Assembly: GCA_026397915.1 (NCBI GenBank)
Contig: JAPLTX010000051.1
Location: 101,640-165,639, forward strand
DNA length: 64,000 bases
From: Verrucomicrobiota bacterium
Lineage (GTDB): Bacteria > Verrucomicrobiota > Verrucomicrobiia > CAIQCK01
Direction of reading: 5' to 3'
Part shown: one piece after another, positions 26,672 to 35,966 of the stretch
Layout: each line of letters starts with the position of its first letter
Position numbering within the stretch: position 1 is the stretch's first letter
Notes under the pieces: model-generated
The model's input: only the letters and a program-made list of their open reading frames with translations
Told to the model about the DNA's origin: nothing
Databases searched by the model: none
Made by a program: the position numbers and the translations under genes

Positions 26672-28651
26672 CTATACATTGCCGCCCCCTTCTGCGGGCC
26701 GGTAGCGCCGACCTTTGATTGTGATTCGCCCCGCCGCTTCAGCTTTCTTTGCCAGTTTCGAGACTTGGCCCTTGCTGATTCCCATCTCCTGCGCAATGTC
26801 GCCGGCACTGTCCAGCCCCTCGTTCACCCAGTTCACCAACAACTCAACGCCGCTGATTGGTTTGGCGGATACCATGGCCGTGCCGTCGGCTTCTTCTGTG
26901 ATAGTCCATTCCAGCGGCAGGCAATCGTCTTCCAGCGCGTTGCGATTCTTCGTGAACAGCGACGTGAACTTCAGCCCTCGCGTGCCGTCACCATTGCTGC
27001 GTTCCAGCTTGATAACCCAGAATGCCTGATCTTCTCGCCGGCTCGTGCCGCGCATATTCCCGTTGCGCCCCGCGTGCGCCACGATCACCACCGCGATCTT
27101 CATCCGCCGCAGCCGCAACAGCCACGGCAATACCAGTTCCCATGAGTCAGCTTCGTTCTCTCTCATGCCCGCGAACAGGCAGGAAAGGTTGTCGAGCACC
27201 AGCACGCGGAAACCATGCTCCGCCAGCAGCCGCGTCACCGCGTCTTGCTGCAACGGGTCGGCCAGATTCAGAGTGCGCCCCGTTTGCTCGAAATAGATTT
27301 CGTGATGCAAGAACACCAGCCGCTCCGTCGTCGTGCCCAACGCCTTATCGCGCCTTTTTGTTTCTTCCGCTGGCATCTCCCCATCTACATAGAGAACCGC
27401 GCACGGCTTCTCTGCCTGCCACGGTCCCGCCGTTCCTGCCGTCGTCGCAGTCTTCGCCAGCAGCATCGTCAGCCACGTCTTACCGTCACCGCGCTTGGCG
27501 AAGATGAAACCCAGGTCGCCCACCTTGAAGAAAGGCCGCACGATGAACTCTCGCGGCTCCACCGTCATAGCCTGCAACGCCGCCCCATCCACAAGACTCC
27601 CATCCATCCCGCCCTTCAAATCGGCTCCCGCCAGCGGTGCCGGCGCTGCCGAAACCACCGTTGCAGCAACAACCGCCTTGCCGATCTCCGCCGTCGTTGC
27701 ACCGGCCCGTGTCCAATCGTTCGCGTCCTTGTGCTGCTCCGGTGTAGTCACCAGCATCACCTTACAACCCGCGTTCGCCGACACGTCCGCCAGCCACTTG
27801 CCCGCCTTCCGCGCATCATCCGCCCCGTCGTTCTGCTTGAATGCAAACAACGTCGCATCCTGCGCGCACAGCCCCGCAACCAGTTCGCCGTTGCTGCATC
27901 CTCGCGTGATAATCGCCGCTTCAACTTCCGGCACGGCCTTGTGCCAGCTCTGCTTGTCCATTACGGCAAAGGCATCCCACTGGCTTTCAAACGCAATCAC
28001 GCTTGCCGCAGTCTTTGCGTTACCAATTACCAGCGGACGCGCATTGCAGCCGCCTTCGTAACGCCACTTCGCCCGCTCGCCGCCGTTCTGCGGTTCAACT
28101 TGATAATGGATACCGACTACGCGCCCCTTTTCATCGTGAACAGGGAACGCAGTATTCCCGTTGAACAAGCCGACAAGCTCCTGTTGTTGCAACCACTCGC
28201 AGAACTCCACCGAGTAACCGCGCCATTCGGCGAGCTTCTGGCGATGCTCGACTGTGAAACCCTCAACACAGTTGCGCCACAGGTCGCCAAGGTCGCGTTC
28301 GGTTTTCTCTTTCGGCGTTGGTTGCTCTGGCGTGACCTGTTTCGTTGCCGGCAGCGAACCGGCCTTGCCATCTACTCCGGCCAGTTTCCCATAACGGCCA
28401 ATCGCTTCCTTGGTCGAAATCCCGAAGTGCTTTTCCAGAAAAGTCACTTCGTCGCCGTTCCCGCAGACGAAACATTTCCACCGCCAACCATCACCGTTCT
28501 GGTAGATGCCAAAGGACGGATTCCGGTCTTCATGCGTATGGTTCTGCGGCCAAGGACAACGCGCCGATTTCTTTGCGTTATCACCCAACGCAAGCCGCCC
28601 CATCAGTTCCGGCAACGGCAAGCGCCGCCGACATTCGTTAAGGTCAGTCAT
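26672..28651 (-). CDS. CHC2-type primase / RepA-like ATPase replication protein
   Basis: A 659-residue protein. The N-terminus holds a DnaG-type zinc finger (CPWPQNHTHE ... CFVCGNGD, about residues 31-70), then a Toprim-like region (VIAFESQWDAFAVM, about 220-233), then a RecA-fold RepA/AAA_25 domain with Walker A FAKRGDGKT (about 385) and Walker B VLVLDNLSCLF. The end is a winged-helix-like segment (DIAQEMGISKGQVSKLAKKA). It probably primes and unwinds at the element origin. Start ATG at 28651 has AAGGGGG upstream and overlaps the preceding stop by 8 nt; a GTG at 28681 is possible. Confidence 0.9.
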   Translation of the reverse strand: MTDLNECRRRLPLPELMGRLALGDNAKKSARCPWPQNHTHEDRNPSFGIYQNGDGWRWKCFVCGNGDEVTFLEKHFGISTKEAIGRYGKLAGVDGKAGSLPATKQVTPEQPTPKEKTERDLGDLWRNCVEGFTVEHRQKLAEWRGYSVEFCEWLQQQELVGLFNGNTAFPVHDEKGRVVGIHYQVEPQNGGERAKWRYEGGCNARPLVIGNAKTAASVIAFESQWDAFAVMDKQSWHKAVPEVEAAIITRGCSNGELVAGLCAQDATLFAFKQNDGADDARKAGKWLADVSANAGCKVMLVTTPEQHKDANDWTRAGATTAEIGKAVVAATVVSAAPAPLAGADLKGGMDGSLVDGAALQAMTVEPREFIVRPFFKVGDLGFIFAKRGDGKTWLTMLLAKTATTAGTAGPWQAEKPCAVLYVDGEMPAEETKRRDKALGTTTERLVFLHHEIYFEQTGRTLNLADPLQQDAVTRLLAEHGFRVLVLDNLSCLFAGMRENEADSWELVLPWLLRLRRMKIAVVIVAHAGRNGNMRGTSRREDQAFWVIKLERSNGDGTRGLKFTSLFTKNRNALEDDCLPLEWTITEEADGTAMVSAKPISGVELLVNWVNEGLDSAGDIAQEMGISKGQVSKLAKKAEAAGRITIKGRRYRPAEGGGNV

Positions 28652-28940
28652 GGCCGCCCCCTTTCGCCGCGCATTGCTCACAGATGGACCTCGCCGCGCC
28701 GATGCCGCCCCGCTCGGTCCTGTAGCCTTCGATTGCGAAGATCACCACGCCGCACTGATAGCAAAAGGCAGGATTGCCAGCCGCGTCAGTGAGTAGTTGC
28801 CCGCCTCGGTTCAACTGTTGGAACAGTTTCGCCAGATTGCGGAGTGATTCTTGAGCATGAGCCGGACTTAGAAGGATGCCCCGCTTGGCATACAGTCGCC
28901 TTGCTCGCTCAACCAGTGTTTCGGTTATGACTTGTCTCAT
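28644..28940 (-). CDS. Small zinc-ribbon-like protein upstream of the primase
   Basis: A 98-residue hypothetical protein. The helical N-terminus (ITETLVERARRLYAKRG) is followed by CYQCGVVIF and, some 30 residues later, CEQC, two Cys pairs likely to bind zinc. The gene overlaps the primase start, so it belongs to the replication unit. A GTG at 28955 would add five residues. Function unknown. Confidence 0.6.
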   Translation of the reverse strand: MRQVITETLVERARRLYAKRGILLSPAHAQESLRNLAKLFQQLNRGGQLLTDAAGNPAFCYQCGVVIFAIEGYRTERGGIGAARSICEQCAAKGGGHD

Positions 28941-29001
28941 CGTAAGACCAGCCACCCGAAAAAACGTGACGTTTAATTCTGAACTTTAACTGTCCAGCCG
29001 A

Positions 29002-30168
29002 CTACTCCATCCAAGTTGCCTCAACCTTTTCACGCGCCCAATGAAAGCAGCGGTTGCGGTTCTTGCGAGAGAGTTTGTCCAATGGAGCCGGTAACGGCAC
29101 TCGCTTCACGCAAAGGCTCTCGCGGAAACCATCCAAGAACTCGCCAACGGCTCCAAAGTGACCAGCCTTCAAATCACGCACCGCTTGTTTTGACAACACC
29201 GCCGTCAATGGCGCGTCTGGCGGGTCGTCGAAGTCCACCGCCCGGCGCTTGGCCCGCCGTTCGTGTTGTCGCGCCAGATGTTCAAGCCCTTCATCCCATC
29301 CACCCCCCAACATCGCCCGCTTCTTGTGCTCGTCGTAAAGCTGGAAGAAATCTTTGGGTTTCCGATCTGCCGCATCCATCCGCTTCACCAAATCAAGGTC
29401 TTGCTTCGTCAGACGTAACCCCAACAGATTCGCCGCGTCCTTGAATCCCAAAGCTTTGCGCCCAATTTCCCGGACGGCCTTACGCCGCTGCCATGTCGGC
29501 AGATAGGCATCATAAACCGCCAGTTGCTCTTGCCACTTGCTGGACATGCGCTTTGGGTCTTCGTCTTCGTCCAGCCCTGCATCCTTCCGCAACTGCTTGA
29601 TGCCATCGAAAATCTTCTCCAGTTCCTTCGCCACCGTCCCCCACGGCAACGACGTGTCCAACACGAAATCCATCCGCGAGTGAGCTTTTAAGAAATCGCG
29701 CATCGTTTTCCTGTTCTCTTGGCTGTCGGATGTTTTCAACGCGAGCCGTAACACATGGAAAGTTTCGCCGGTGCCTTCAGGCGGATTCTCGTCGCCTGGC
29801 TTGCGCTCTGCTGGCCCGTAGTCCCACGCGCAGCCGTGCTCGCCGTAACGATTCCAGATTGCGGCTGCCGGCTCCATCCGCCGCAGCACCTTCTGCCAGA
29901 GGTCCGAATTGAAGTAGTCGGAACGCCGAGCCAGCAACGTCTTCAGTGCGTTGTCCGCGGTCGTGTCAGGATCAATCGGCGGCGCCGGCAACCCGCAACT
30001 CTCGGCAATTGCGATTTCGAGCATTAGCCTTCTGTCGGGATTGCGGGCGTTGAATTCCTTCCAAGCCTCCCTGTAGCGCGGATTTCGTCGCAAATGCTCC
30101 CAGAAGAAATTGAATATCTTATGGTTTGTGTCGGGCAGTCCTGCCTTTGTCGTCTTGCTCTTGCTCAC
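29002..30168 (-). CDS. Uncharacterised 388-aa protein, last gene of the Type III R-M operon
   Basis: Starts with GTG at 30168, 7 bp after the AAA ATPase stop, with GAGG before it. No known family is recognised with certainty. The N-terminal WEHLRRNPRYREAW (about residues 15-28) recalls the LRRNP-Y-R motif of DUF6499-type proteins of mobile elements. A central helical region (TVAKELEKIFDGIKQLRKDAGL) and a basic C-terminus rich in Arg/Lys follow; there are no membrane helices. Its constant link to an ATPase and R-M genes here suggests a DNA- or replication-linked role. Confidence 0.65.
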   Translation of the reverse strand: MSKSKTTKAGLPDTNHKIFNFFWEHLRRNPRYREAWKEFNARNPDRRLMLEIAIAESCGLPAPPIDPDTTADNALKTLLARRSDYFNSDLWQKVLRRMEPAAAIWNRYGEHGCAWDYGPAERKPGDENPPEGTGETFHVLRLALKTSDSQENRKTMRDFLKAHSRMDFVLDTSLPWGTVAKELEKIFDGIKQLRKDAGLDEDEDPKRMSSKWQEQLAVYDAYLPTWQRRKAVREIGRKALGFKDAANLLGLRLTKQDLDLVKRMDAADRKPKDFFQLYDEHKKRAMLGGGWDEGLEHLARQHERRAKRRAVDFDDPPDAPLTAVLSKQAVRDLKAGHFGAVGEFLDGFRESLCVKRVPLPAPLDKLSRKNRNRCFHWAREKVEATWME

Positions 30169-30175
30169 AACGTCC

Positions 30176-31306
30176 TCATCGCATCTTCTCGATGTCCGAT
30201 GCGGAATGCGCAGGGGGATTGTCCCCCGCCGCATGACGAATATCGCCGTTGATGATGGGTCGGTTTTGAGCCAAAGCACTTCGGGCTGCCTCATTCACGA
30301 GAAACTCGATCTCAGCGCAAGTATAGTTCTCCAATTCCACCGCGCAATCGTGCCAGTCCATTGCCTCCTGTGGCCGGTTCGCCATAAAGAGCCGAAGCAA
30401 CTCAACCCGCGCCTCGTAGTCGGGCGGTCCGACAAAGAATTTCTTGTCCAGACGACCCGGTCTTAAAACAGCGGAATCAATCCGGTCTGGCAGGTTCGTT
30501 GCGCCGATGACGAGAATCTTGTTTCGGCCGCATTCGTTCAACTGAACGAGAAACTCATTCACTTCACTCGCGTAATGATGACCCACTGAACCGCCACCGC
30601 GGTTTGGCACCATCGCATCAAGCTCGTCGAAGAACAACATGCACGGCACTTGCTTTCGGGCTTCTGCGAAAAGTTCAGCGATCTTGCCTTGTGTTCCATG
30701 CACGTAGATGCTCGCCAAGTCTCCCGGTTTGACTTCGATGAATGAGAAACCTGCCACCTCGGCCAGTTTGCGGGCGATGAAAGTCTTGCCACAGCCGGGA
30801 GGACCGTAGAGCAAGATGCCGTTGGGCAGATTGAGACGGTAGTGCGCGTAAATCTCTGGCTCTTGAAGCGGCAGAATAACATCACGCTCCAACATGGCCT
30901 TGAGGTCGCGCATTCCGGCGACGCCCGTCCAAGGAACTTGACGATGAGGCGTTTCACCTGACTTCGCCGCCGGACTGGTGGCGTGTTTTGGAAGCAGGCC
31001 GGATTCCCGCTTCAGACGTTCCTTCAAGGCCACTGCGGCCACGTTGTCCGGGTTCATTTCCACTTCCAGACATGCCCAAGCCAACGCCTCGGTCAGCCGT
31101 TCCCTTTCACGGAGTAGGTCAATCCGGTAAAGCCACGCCAGACGCCTTTCCTCGATCACCCAAGCCTCGCCTTGGAACAAGGGCAAGGGGTCTTCGATAA
31201 CTTTATCTAGCAATTCCAAGGCGCTGCGATACTGCCCGCGCACCATGAGTAGTCCGATGCGCTCGTGAAGGCGATTGTTTTTCTTATCATGCCCCGTGTT
31301 TTTCAT
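30176..31306 (-). CDS. Classical AAA ATPase (Cdc48/FtsH-like module) in the R-M operon
   Basis: A 376-residue ATPase: helical TPR-like N-terminus (about 10-105), then one AAA module with Walker A GPPGCGKT (168-175), Walker B FFDELD (225-230), and the second region of homology VIGATNLPDRID...RPGRLD with arginine fingers Arg282 and Arg285. The pore-loop region carries YVHGTQGKIAELF. There is no protease domain or membrane helix. Such proteins remodel protein complexes. It lies 48 bp downstream of res and 7 bp upstream of the unknown gene, in one transcript. Confidence 0.9.
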   Translation of the reverse strand: MKNTGHDKKNNRLHERIGLLMVRGQYRSALELLDKVIEDPLPLFQGEAWVIEERRLAWLYRIDLLRERERLTEALAWACLEVEMNPDNVAAVALKERLKRESGLLPKHATSPAAKSGETPHRQVPWTGVAGMRDLKAMLERDVILPLQEPEIYAHYRLNLPNGILLYGPPGCGKTFIARKLAEVAGFSFIEVKPGDLASIYVHGTQGKIAELFAEARKQVPCMLFFDELDAMVPNRGGGSVGHHYASEVNEFLVQLNECGRNKILVIGATNLPDRIDSAVLRPGRLDKKFFVGPPDYEARVELLRLFMANRPQEAMDWHDCAVELENYTCAEIEFLVNEAARSALAQNRPIINGDIRHAAGDNPPAHSASDIEKMR

Positions 31307-31354
31307 GCGCTGGCGTCCTTCACGATTTCGATTTCTTCCACCGTCTGTGGACTA

Positions 31355-33973
31355 TCAAGCCACCGCCCGCTTGATGCGCTCGCGCCAGTTGTTTTCGAGC
31401 ATCAACTCGAAGCGCATTTCTTTTTGCGCCAACTGAAGTTTCAGCTCTCCGACGTTCACGCCCTTGGCAGCAACCTGTTCCAGCAACTCAAAAAGCCGCT
31501 CCTTGTATGCGGTGTCATCGTTGCCTTTGAGGTGCAGCCCTTTTGTTTCGAGCACGGCGAAACGAAGCTTTCCGTCGCCCGTTTCCTGCACGCACGCGAG
31601 AAAATCGGGATAAACTTTGTTTCTCTGCCAGCCTTGCAGATGCCAATCCTGTTGAACGGCGATTCGGTGCCACCACCGCACAGCTTTCTCTCCGTCGAGA
31701 TACCAAGCCACTTCTTTTTCCAAGCCGTTCACTTGCTTCTGATAGAGCTTCTCGAACAGCGTTCGTTCGAGCGGCTTGCCGTTCTGCTGCAAAAGCGCCC
31801 GGTCCTCATCCGTCACGTCCAGATCGAGCGTCTCGGCCAATTCCCAATTCAGCCGTTCGTCGCCCGAAGCCACCAGACGAAAGCTCAGTTCCCCTTTCTC
31901 CAACATCTTTCGGAAAAGCAATTCTCCGGCGCGGTTGACTTGCTCCCGCAAATCGTCCCGCATCGCTTTCAGCAAAAAGAGCCGGTTCGTGACGATTCGC
32001 TTTTCTTCAACACCTTGCTTGCGAAGATCGGCCAATGTTTCTTCAAGGATGCGCGCGGCCTGCCACGGATTCGGAATCACGTCCACGAGCAGACGCACCA
32101 ACGCGGGAAAGTCCAACTCCGCGGGCGCTTCTTCCTCCGTCGTTACAGGCTTGGGCAAGTCCGCGTCATCCACGTTGCCGAGGTTTTCAACGCTCACACG
32201 CGAAACTGTGCGCTCATACGATTGTTTCCCGTCCGGGGTGAACTGCTGGGCGAAGCTGAACTTGTCCCAATCCAGCCGGCTCAACATGTCGCGGTCGTAA
32301 TCGAATTTTCGCCATTCGTCCGTGCCGGCACGGCGGGCCAAAACGTAAGGCAGGAATACCCTCGCGCCTTGGAATTCCTTGCGCCGCCGAATTGTTACCT
32401 TGCGCGAGCCTGCCGCAGCGCCCGACGTGCTCACGCGCACGCCCGCCGCCAAATCGCCCATACCTTCCTCTTCCAAGCCACGCCGCACGCTGTCCACCGC
32501 CGCCTGCACTTCCTGGTCGTAGGTGAACACGTAACACTCGTTCAGCGGGGTGGAATCCGTTTCTTGCGCGTGGGGTTGCCGCATCACGCGCCCGACCATC
32601 TGCGTCAATGCCGTGCGCGCCGTCGTCTTCGACAACACCGCCAGCACGTAGGCAAACGGACAGTCCCAGCCTTCGCGCAGCGCATCCTTCGTGAGGATGA
32701 ACCGCACCTTGCTCAACTCCGAAAGCAAATCCTCGTCGCCCAATTCATCCAACTCGGCGGACTTCACTTTCACTTGGTCGGGATGCACGCCAAGTTTCTC
32801 CACCAAGAACTTTCGGACGTGCTCCGAATGGATCTCGCTCTTGTCCAACTGCTCCTTGCCCGTGCGCTCAACCCGAATGAGCAGAATCGGGCGGATGTAT
32901 CGCCCCTCGTTCCGTTCAACTTTCTTCGCGGCCTCTTTCAGTTCATCAAGCTTCTCTTTTGCTTCCGTCAAAGCCTGCTTCCAATCCCCGCGCCCGATAT
33001 TGATGAGGTTGATGGGCAGCTTGATCATCTGCTCTTTTTTCAACGCCGTTCCCGTCACGTTCACGAGCACGTTGCTGGCGTGTTCCCCGCCGCTGTTTGG
33101 CGTGGCCGAGAGTTCCAGAATGAAACGCGGGTTGTGTCCCGCGATGAACTCCAAAGCTGTGCTGGTATAAGCCTTGTGCCCTTCGTCAATCACAACGACA
33201 GGCCGCGTCAACTTGAACACGTTCCCCAAGCTTTGCTTCACCGTCAGCCCGCCAGCGCGGTATTCCGCGTCCGTCATCTCGCACACGTCGAGATTCGTCA
33301 CCCGCCCCACCAGTTCCTTGTTCGCGTTCAAGTCGTCCACTTCGGGAAAGAAATTCATGAAACGCCCGCTGTCCTGAAACATCCGGCGCTTTTCCTTGGA
33401 ATCCCGCTTGACCGCGCCCGCCTGCAACATCAGCAACATCACGCAAAGATATTCCTCCACGTCTTGACGCGAAAAGCTGTCTTCCTTCTCCAACAACTTC
33501 ACCCGACCGCCCGACGCCCGCTCCAGCATTTGCCTGTAGGGGTCTTCCCGGTTGGCAAATCGTTTCCACGTCTGCGAGTAAATCGCGTCTGACGGCACAA
33601 TCCACAGCACGAGGCCCGTCTGCTTCTTGAAGTATTCCGTGTTGATCCGCTCCACCGCCGCGCAGGCCAGCAAGGTCTTCCCGCCGCCCGTCGGCACTTT
33701 CAGACAGACGTTGGGAACAGGACGCCCCATCCCGTCTTTGCGACCGATGTAAGGCATCGTAACTTCATTGTCCTTGTCCTTGAATCGCGGGAGCTTCCGC
33801 TCGACGTTCAGTGCGTCCCACGTCTCACGGCAATAATCGCCCAGCGCGACCGTGCGGCCTTTGCTCTTCTGGAACTGGACGTAGTCCTCCGCCTCCTGCC
33901 GCTTCGCTTCGAGTGCGCCGAGATAGCCGCTCAGACTGTCCAGCACGTCGTCTTGGTAGTCTTTCAGTTTCAT
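31355..33973 (-). CDS. res: Type III restriction enzyme, Res (helicase-endonuclease) subunit
   Basis: An 872-residue SF2 translocase with C-terminal nuclease. Walker A VPTGGGKT (93-100), DEGH box (VVIDEGHKAY, about 261), SAT motif (ELSATPNSGGE) and motif VI (GRVMRQP) are present. Near the C-terminus PDFLACVQ ... AVLETKG (about 785-815) is the PD-(D/E)xK nuclease. It requires the Mod subunit for recognition and cuts unmodified DNA after ATP-driven communication between two sites. It starts 6 bp after mod. Confidence 0.96.
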   Translation of the reverse strand: MKLKDYQDDVLDSLSGYLGALEAKRQEAEDYVQFQKSKGRTVALGDYCRETWDALNVERKLPRFKDKDNEVTMPYIGRKDGMGRPVPNVCLKVPTGGGKTLLACAAVERINTEYFKKQTGLVLWIVPSDAIYSQTWKRFANREDPYRQMLERASGGRVKLLEKEDSFSRQDVEEYLCVMLLMLQAGAVKRDSKEKRRMFQDSGRFMNFFPEVDDLNANKELVGRVTNLDVCEMTDAEYRAGGLTVKQSLGNVFKLTRPVVVIDEGHKAYTSTALEFIAGHNPRFILELSATPNSGGEHASNVLVNVTGTALKKEQMIKLPINLINIGRGDWKQALTEAKEKLDELKEAAKKVERNEGRYIRPILLIRVERTGKEQLDKSEIHSEHVRKFLVEKLGVHPDQVKVKSAELDELGDEDLLSELSKVRFILTKDALREGWDCPFAYVLAVLSKTTARTALTQMVGRVMRQPHAQETDSTPLNECYVFTYDQEVQAAVDSVRRGLEEEGMGDLAAGVRVSTSGAAAGSRKVTIRRRKEFQGARVFLPYVLARRAGTDEWRKFDYDRDMLSRLDWDKFSFAQQFTPDGKQSYERTVSRVSVENLGNVDDADLPKPVTTEEEAPAELDFPALVRLLVDVIPNPWQAARILEETLADLRKQGVEEKRIVTNRLFLLKAMRDDLREQVNRAGELLFRKMLEKGELSFRLVASGDERLNWELAETLDLDVTDEDRALLQQNGKPLERTLFEKLYQKQVNGLEKEVAWYLDGEKAVRWWHRIAVQQDWHLQGWQRNKVYPDFLACVQETGDGKLRFAVLETKGLHLKGNDDTAYKERLFELLEQVAAKGVNVGELKLQLAQKEMRFELMLENNWRERIKRAVA

Positions 33974-33979
33974 CGTGCG

Positions 33980-35821
33980 TCAGTCGCCGAGAATCCGGTG
34001 TATCGCGTAAGGCAACTGGCAGAACTCCACGCCCAGCCGCGTCAGTTCCTTCTGGCTCATAAATTTGGCCGCCGCGAACACCAGCAACCGCTTCTTCTCC
34101 TTATTCGGCGCGAGCATCTTTTCGACAAGCTGCTCCGTCAGCGCCGCCTCGTTGCTCGCAAGCCATTTCTTCTCTGGCTTGTAATACAAATGGACGCGAT
34201 ACAACTCCGTCTCGGCGATGAATCCGTCGCCGTCCGCCTTTTGTTTAGGCACGTCCGCGAGAGTCCGCCCGGTGGCCGTATAGAAAACATACTTCGCCAG
34301 CGAGTCGAACGACGGCAGCTTGTTGCCCGCTAGCAACCGGTCCATGCCCATTTCCTCGCCGAGCGTGCAGAAGGTGAAGCTGCCGCCCAAACCTTCCACT
34401 TTCTCCGTCACCTCTTTCTCCCCAGTGACCACTAATACACCGTCCTCAACCTTTTTGGTGATACGGTCAAAGCGTTGCTTGTCCAGCAGGTCAAAACTTT
34501 CAGCCCGTTCTAGAATCTCGCCGAACTTCTTAAGTTTCGTCCAAGTCAGTGACTCGGCCATCAGTTCTTCGCGTTGCGTGCCTTCAAACTTGTAACCATT
34601 GATGACTCGGCGAATGCGCTCAGATGTGAGTTTCTCTGCGTAATCTTCACATTCGACAAGAATGAATTTGCGTTTGCCGCCGTCCTTCTTATTCGCGGCT
34701 AACACTGCATGGCCCGTGGTTGCGCTTCCGGCAAATGAATCGAGAATAATGGAGTGTTTGTCTGTCGAGATTGTTAGCAGCTTATTTAACAATCCTAAAG
34801 GCTTTGGGGTAGCGAAGTCCACGCCACCAGAAAAAATCTCACGAATTTCTGCCTTCGATGTCCGGTTGCTACCAACTTCCGAGTTAAAGAAAATTGTTTC
34901 AGGTGGCGAACCCTCTCCGCTGTCGGCATAAATGCGAAAATAAGGCGTCCAACCCTTCTTCCCTTTTACCCACTCAATACGCGAGATTTCCGCTTTATAT
35001 TTTTCCTTTTTCCAGCGCCATGCTCCGTCTGTTCCATCCTTTAGTTTTGGAACAATTTTTGTCCCATCCGGTGCCGTGATTTCATAAAAGAGATTTTCGC
35101 GTGCTTCACGAGTTTCGCCTTGGCCACCCATTGCACGCAATGGTTTCGTGTAATACTTGCGGCCAGTTTCATCCTCCCTGTCGTAATGTTCTGGTGCTTC
35201 CCCGTCCTCCATTTTCAACCTTTGAAAACGGACCCAAGCAATGTTTTTTGCATAGACAAGCAAGTGGTCATGGCGTGCCGAAAAGAAGTCTACATCCATG
35301 CGAGGACTGTCTGCTTTTTCCCAGATCGCGTTTGCGAGAAAGTTATCTTCCCCAAAGATTTCATCCAAAATCAGCTTCGCACGCTGCGCTTCGTTGTCGT
35401 CGAGGGTAATCCAAATACTGCCATGCTCTGCTAGTAATTCGTGAAGTAGCTTGAGCCGCGGCCACATCATGCACAGCCATTTCTCATGCCGCTCCAAATC
35501 ATCCTTCTCCACCGGGTTCGCGGATTTCTTCAACCACTCCTTCATCAGCGGACTGCGGACGTTGTCGTTGTAGCACCAGCCTTCGTGGCCGGTGTTGTAT
35601 GGCGGGTCAATGTAGATGCAGTCCACCTTGCCCGCGTAAATGGGCAGCAGCGCCTTGAGCGCGTGGAGATTGTCGCCGTGAATGATGAGGTTGTCTTCCA
35701 GCGACGGCTTCGAGCCCGCCGCCGGCAGCGATTTCTTCGCATCCACCAGCAATTCCCGAAACGGCACGGAAAGATGATGCGTGTAGATGAACGATTTGCC
35801 TTTGAAGTCGAGGGTTGGCAT
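33980..35821 (-). CDS. mod: Type III DNA adenine methyltransferase, Mod subunit
   Basis: A 613-residue beta-class N6-adenine methyltransferase. The catalytic DPPYNTG is at 72-78 and the AdoMet-binding FAGSATTGHAVL follows at about 363-374, the beta-class order. The middle and C-terminal parts include the target-recognition region. It modifies one strand of an asymmetric site and directs Res. The ATG at 35821 begins MPTLDFKGKSF; the longer reading adds 12 residues without resemblance. It is the first gene of a four-gene operon (mod, res, AAA, unknown). Confidence 0.96.
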   Translation of the reverse strand: MPTLDFKGKSFIYTHHLSVPFRELLVDAKKSLPAAGSKPSLEDNLIIHGDNLHALKALLPIYAGKVDCIYIDPPYNTGHEGWCYNDNVRSPLMKEWLKKSANPVEKDDLERHEKWLCMMWPRLKLLHELLAEHGSIWITLDDNEAQRAKLILDEIFGEDNFLANAIWEKADSPRMDVDFFSARHDHLLVYAKNIAWVRFQRLKMEDGEAPEHYDREDETGRKYYTKPLRAMGGQGETREARENLFYEITAPDGTKIVPKLKDGTDGAWRWKKEKYKAEISRIEWVKGKKGWTPYFRIYADSGEGSPPETIFFNSEVGSNRTSKAEIREIFSGGVDFATPKPLGLLNKLLTISTDKHSIILDSFAGSATTGHAVLAANKKDGGKRKFILVECEDYAEKLTSERIRRVINGYKFEGTQREELMAESLTWTKLKKFGEILERAESFDLLDKQRFDRITKKVEDGVLVVTGEKEVTEKVEGLGGSFTFCTLGEEMGMDRLLAGNKLPSFDSLAKYVFYTATGRTLADVPKQKADGDGFIAETELYRVHLYYKPEKKWLASNEAALTEQLVEKMLAPNKEKKRLLVFAAAKFMSQKELTRLGVEFCQLPYAIHRILGD

Positions 35822-35904
35822 GGCGCGCAGTGTAGGCAAACCGGCAGGCAGGGTCAACGCTGCGGCTGGGCAATGGATCAGGAACGGACGCTAGTAGGTT
35901 TCCG

Positions 35905-35957
35905 CTACGATGCCACGAGAGAAACGCTCACGCGTGATATCGTAATCACTACGATGC
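35905..35957. promoter_or_regulatory. repeated TACGAT motifs upstream of mod (candidate operator)
   Basis: CTACGATGC occurs at 35905-35913 and 35949-35957; the second is one arm of the inverted repeat ATCGTA-n5-TACGAT (35939-35955). The region lies 84-136 bp upstream of mod, between it and the ImmA/IrrE gene. Confidence 0.4.
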
Positions 35958-35966
35958 AGTCGCTTC

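Noticed and set aside
26464..26808. 114-residue frame through the GTTTCC array
   Set aside because: It overlaps the primase end in another frame and its Gly-Asn-Glu-Thr repeats merely reflect the DNA motif.
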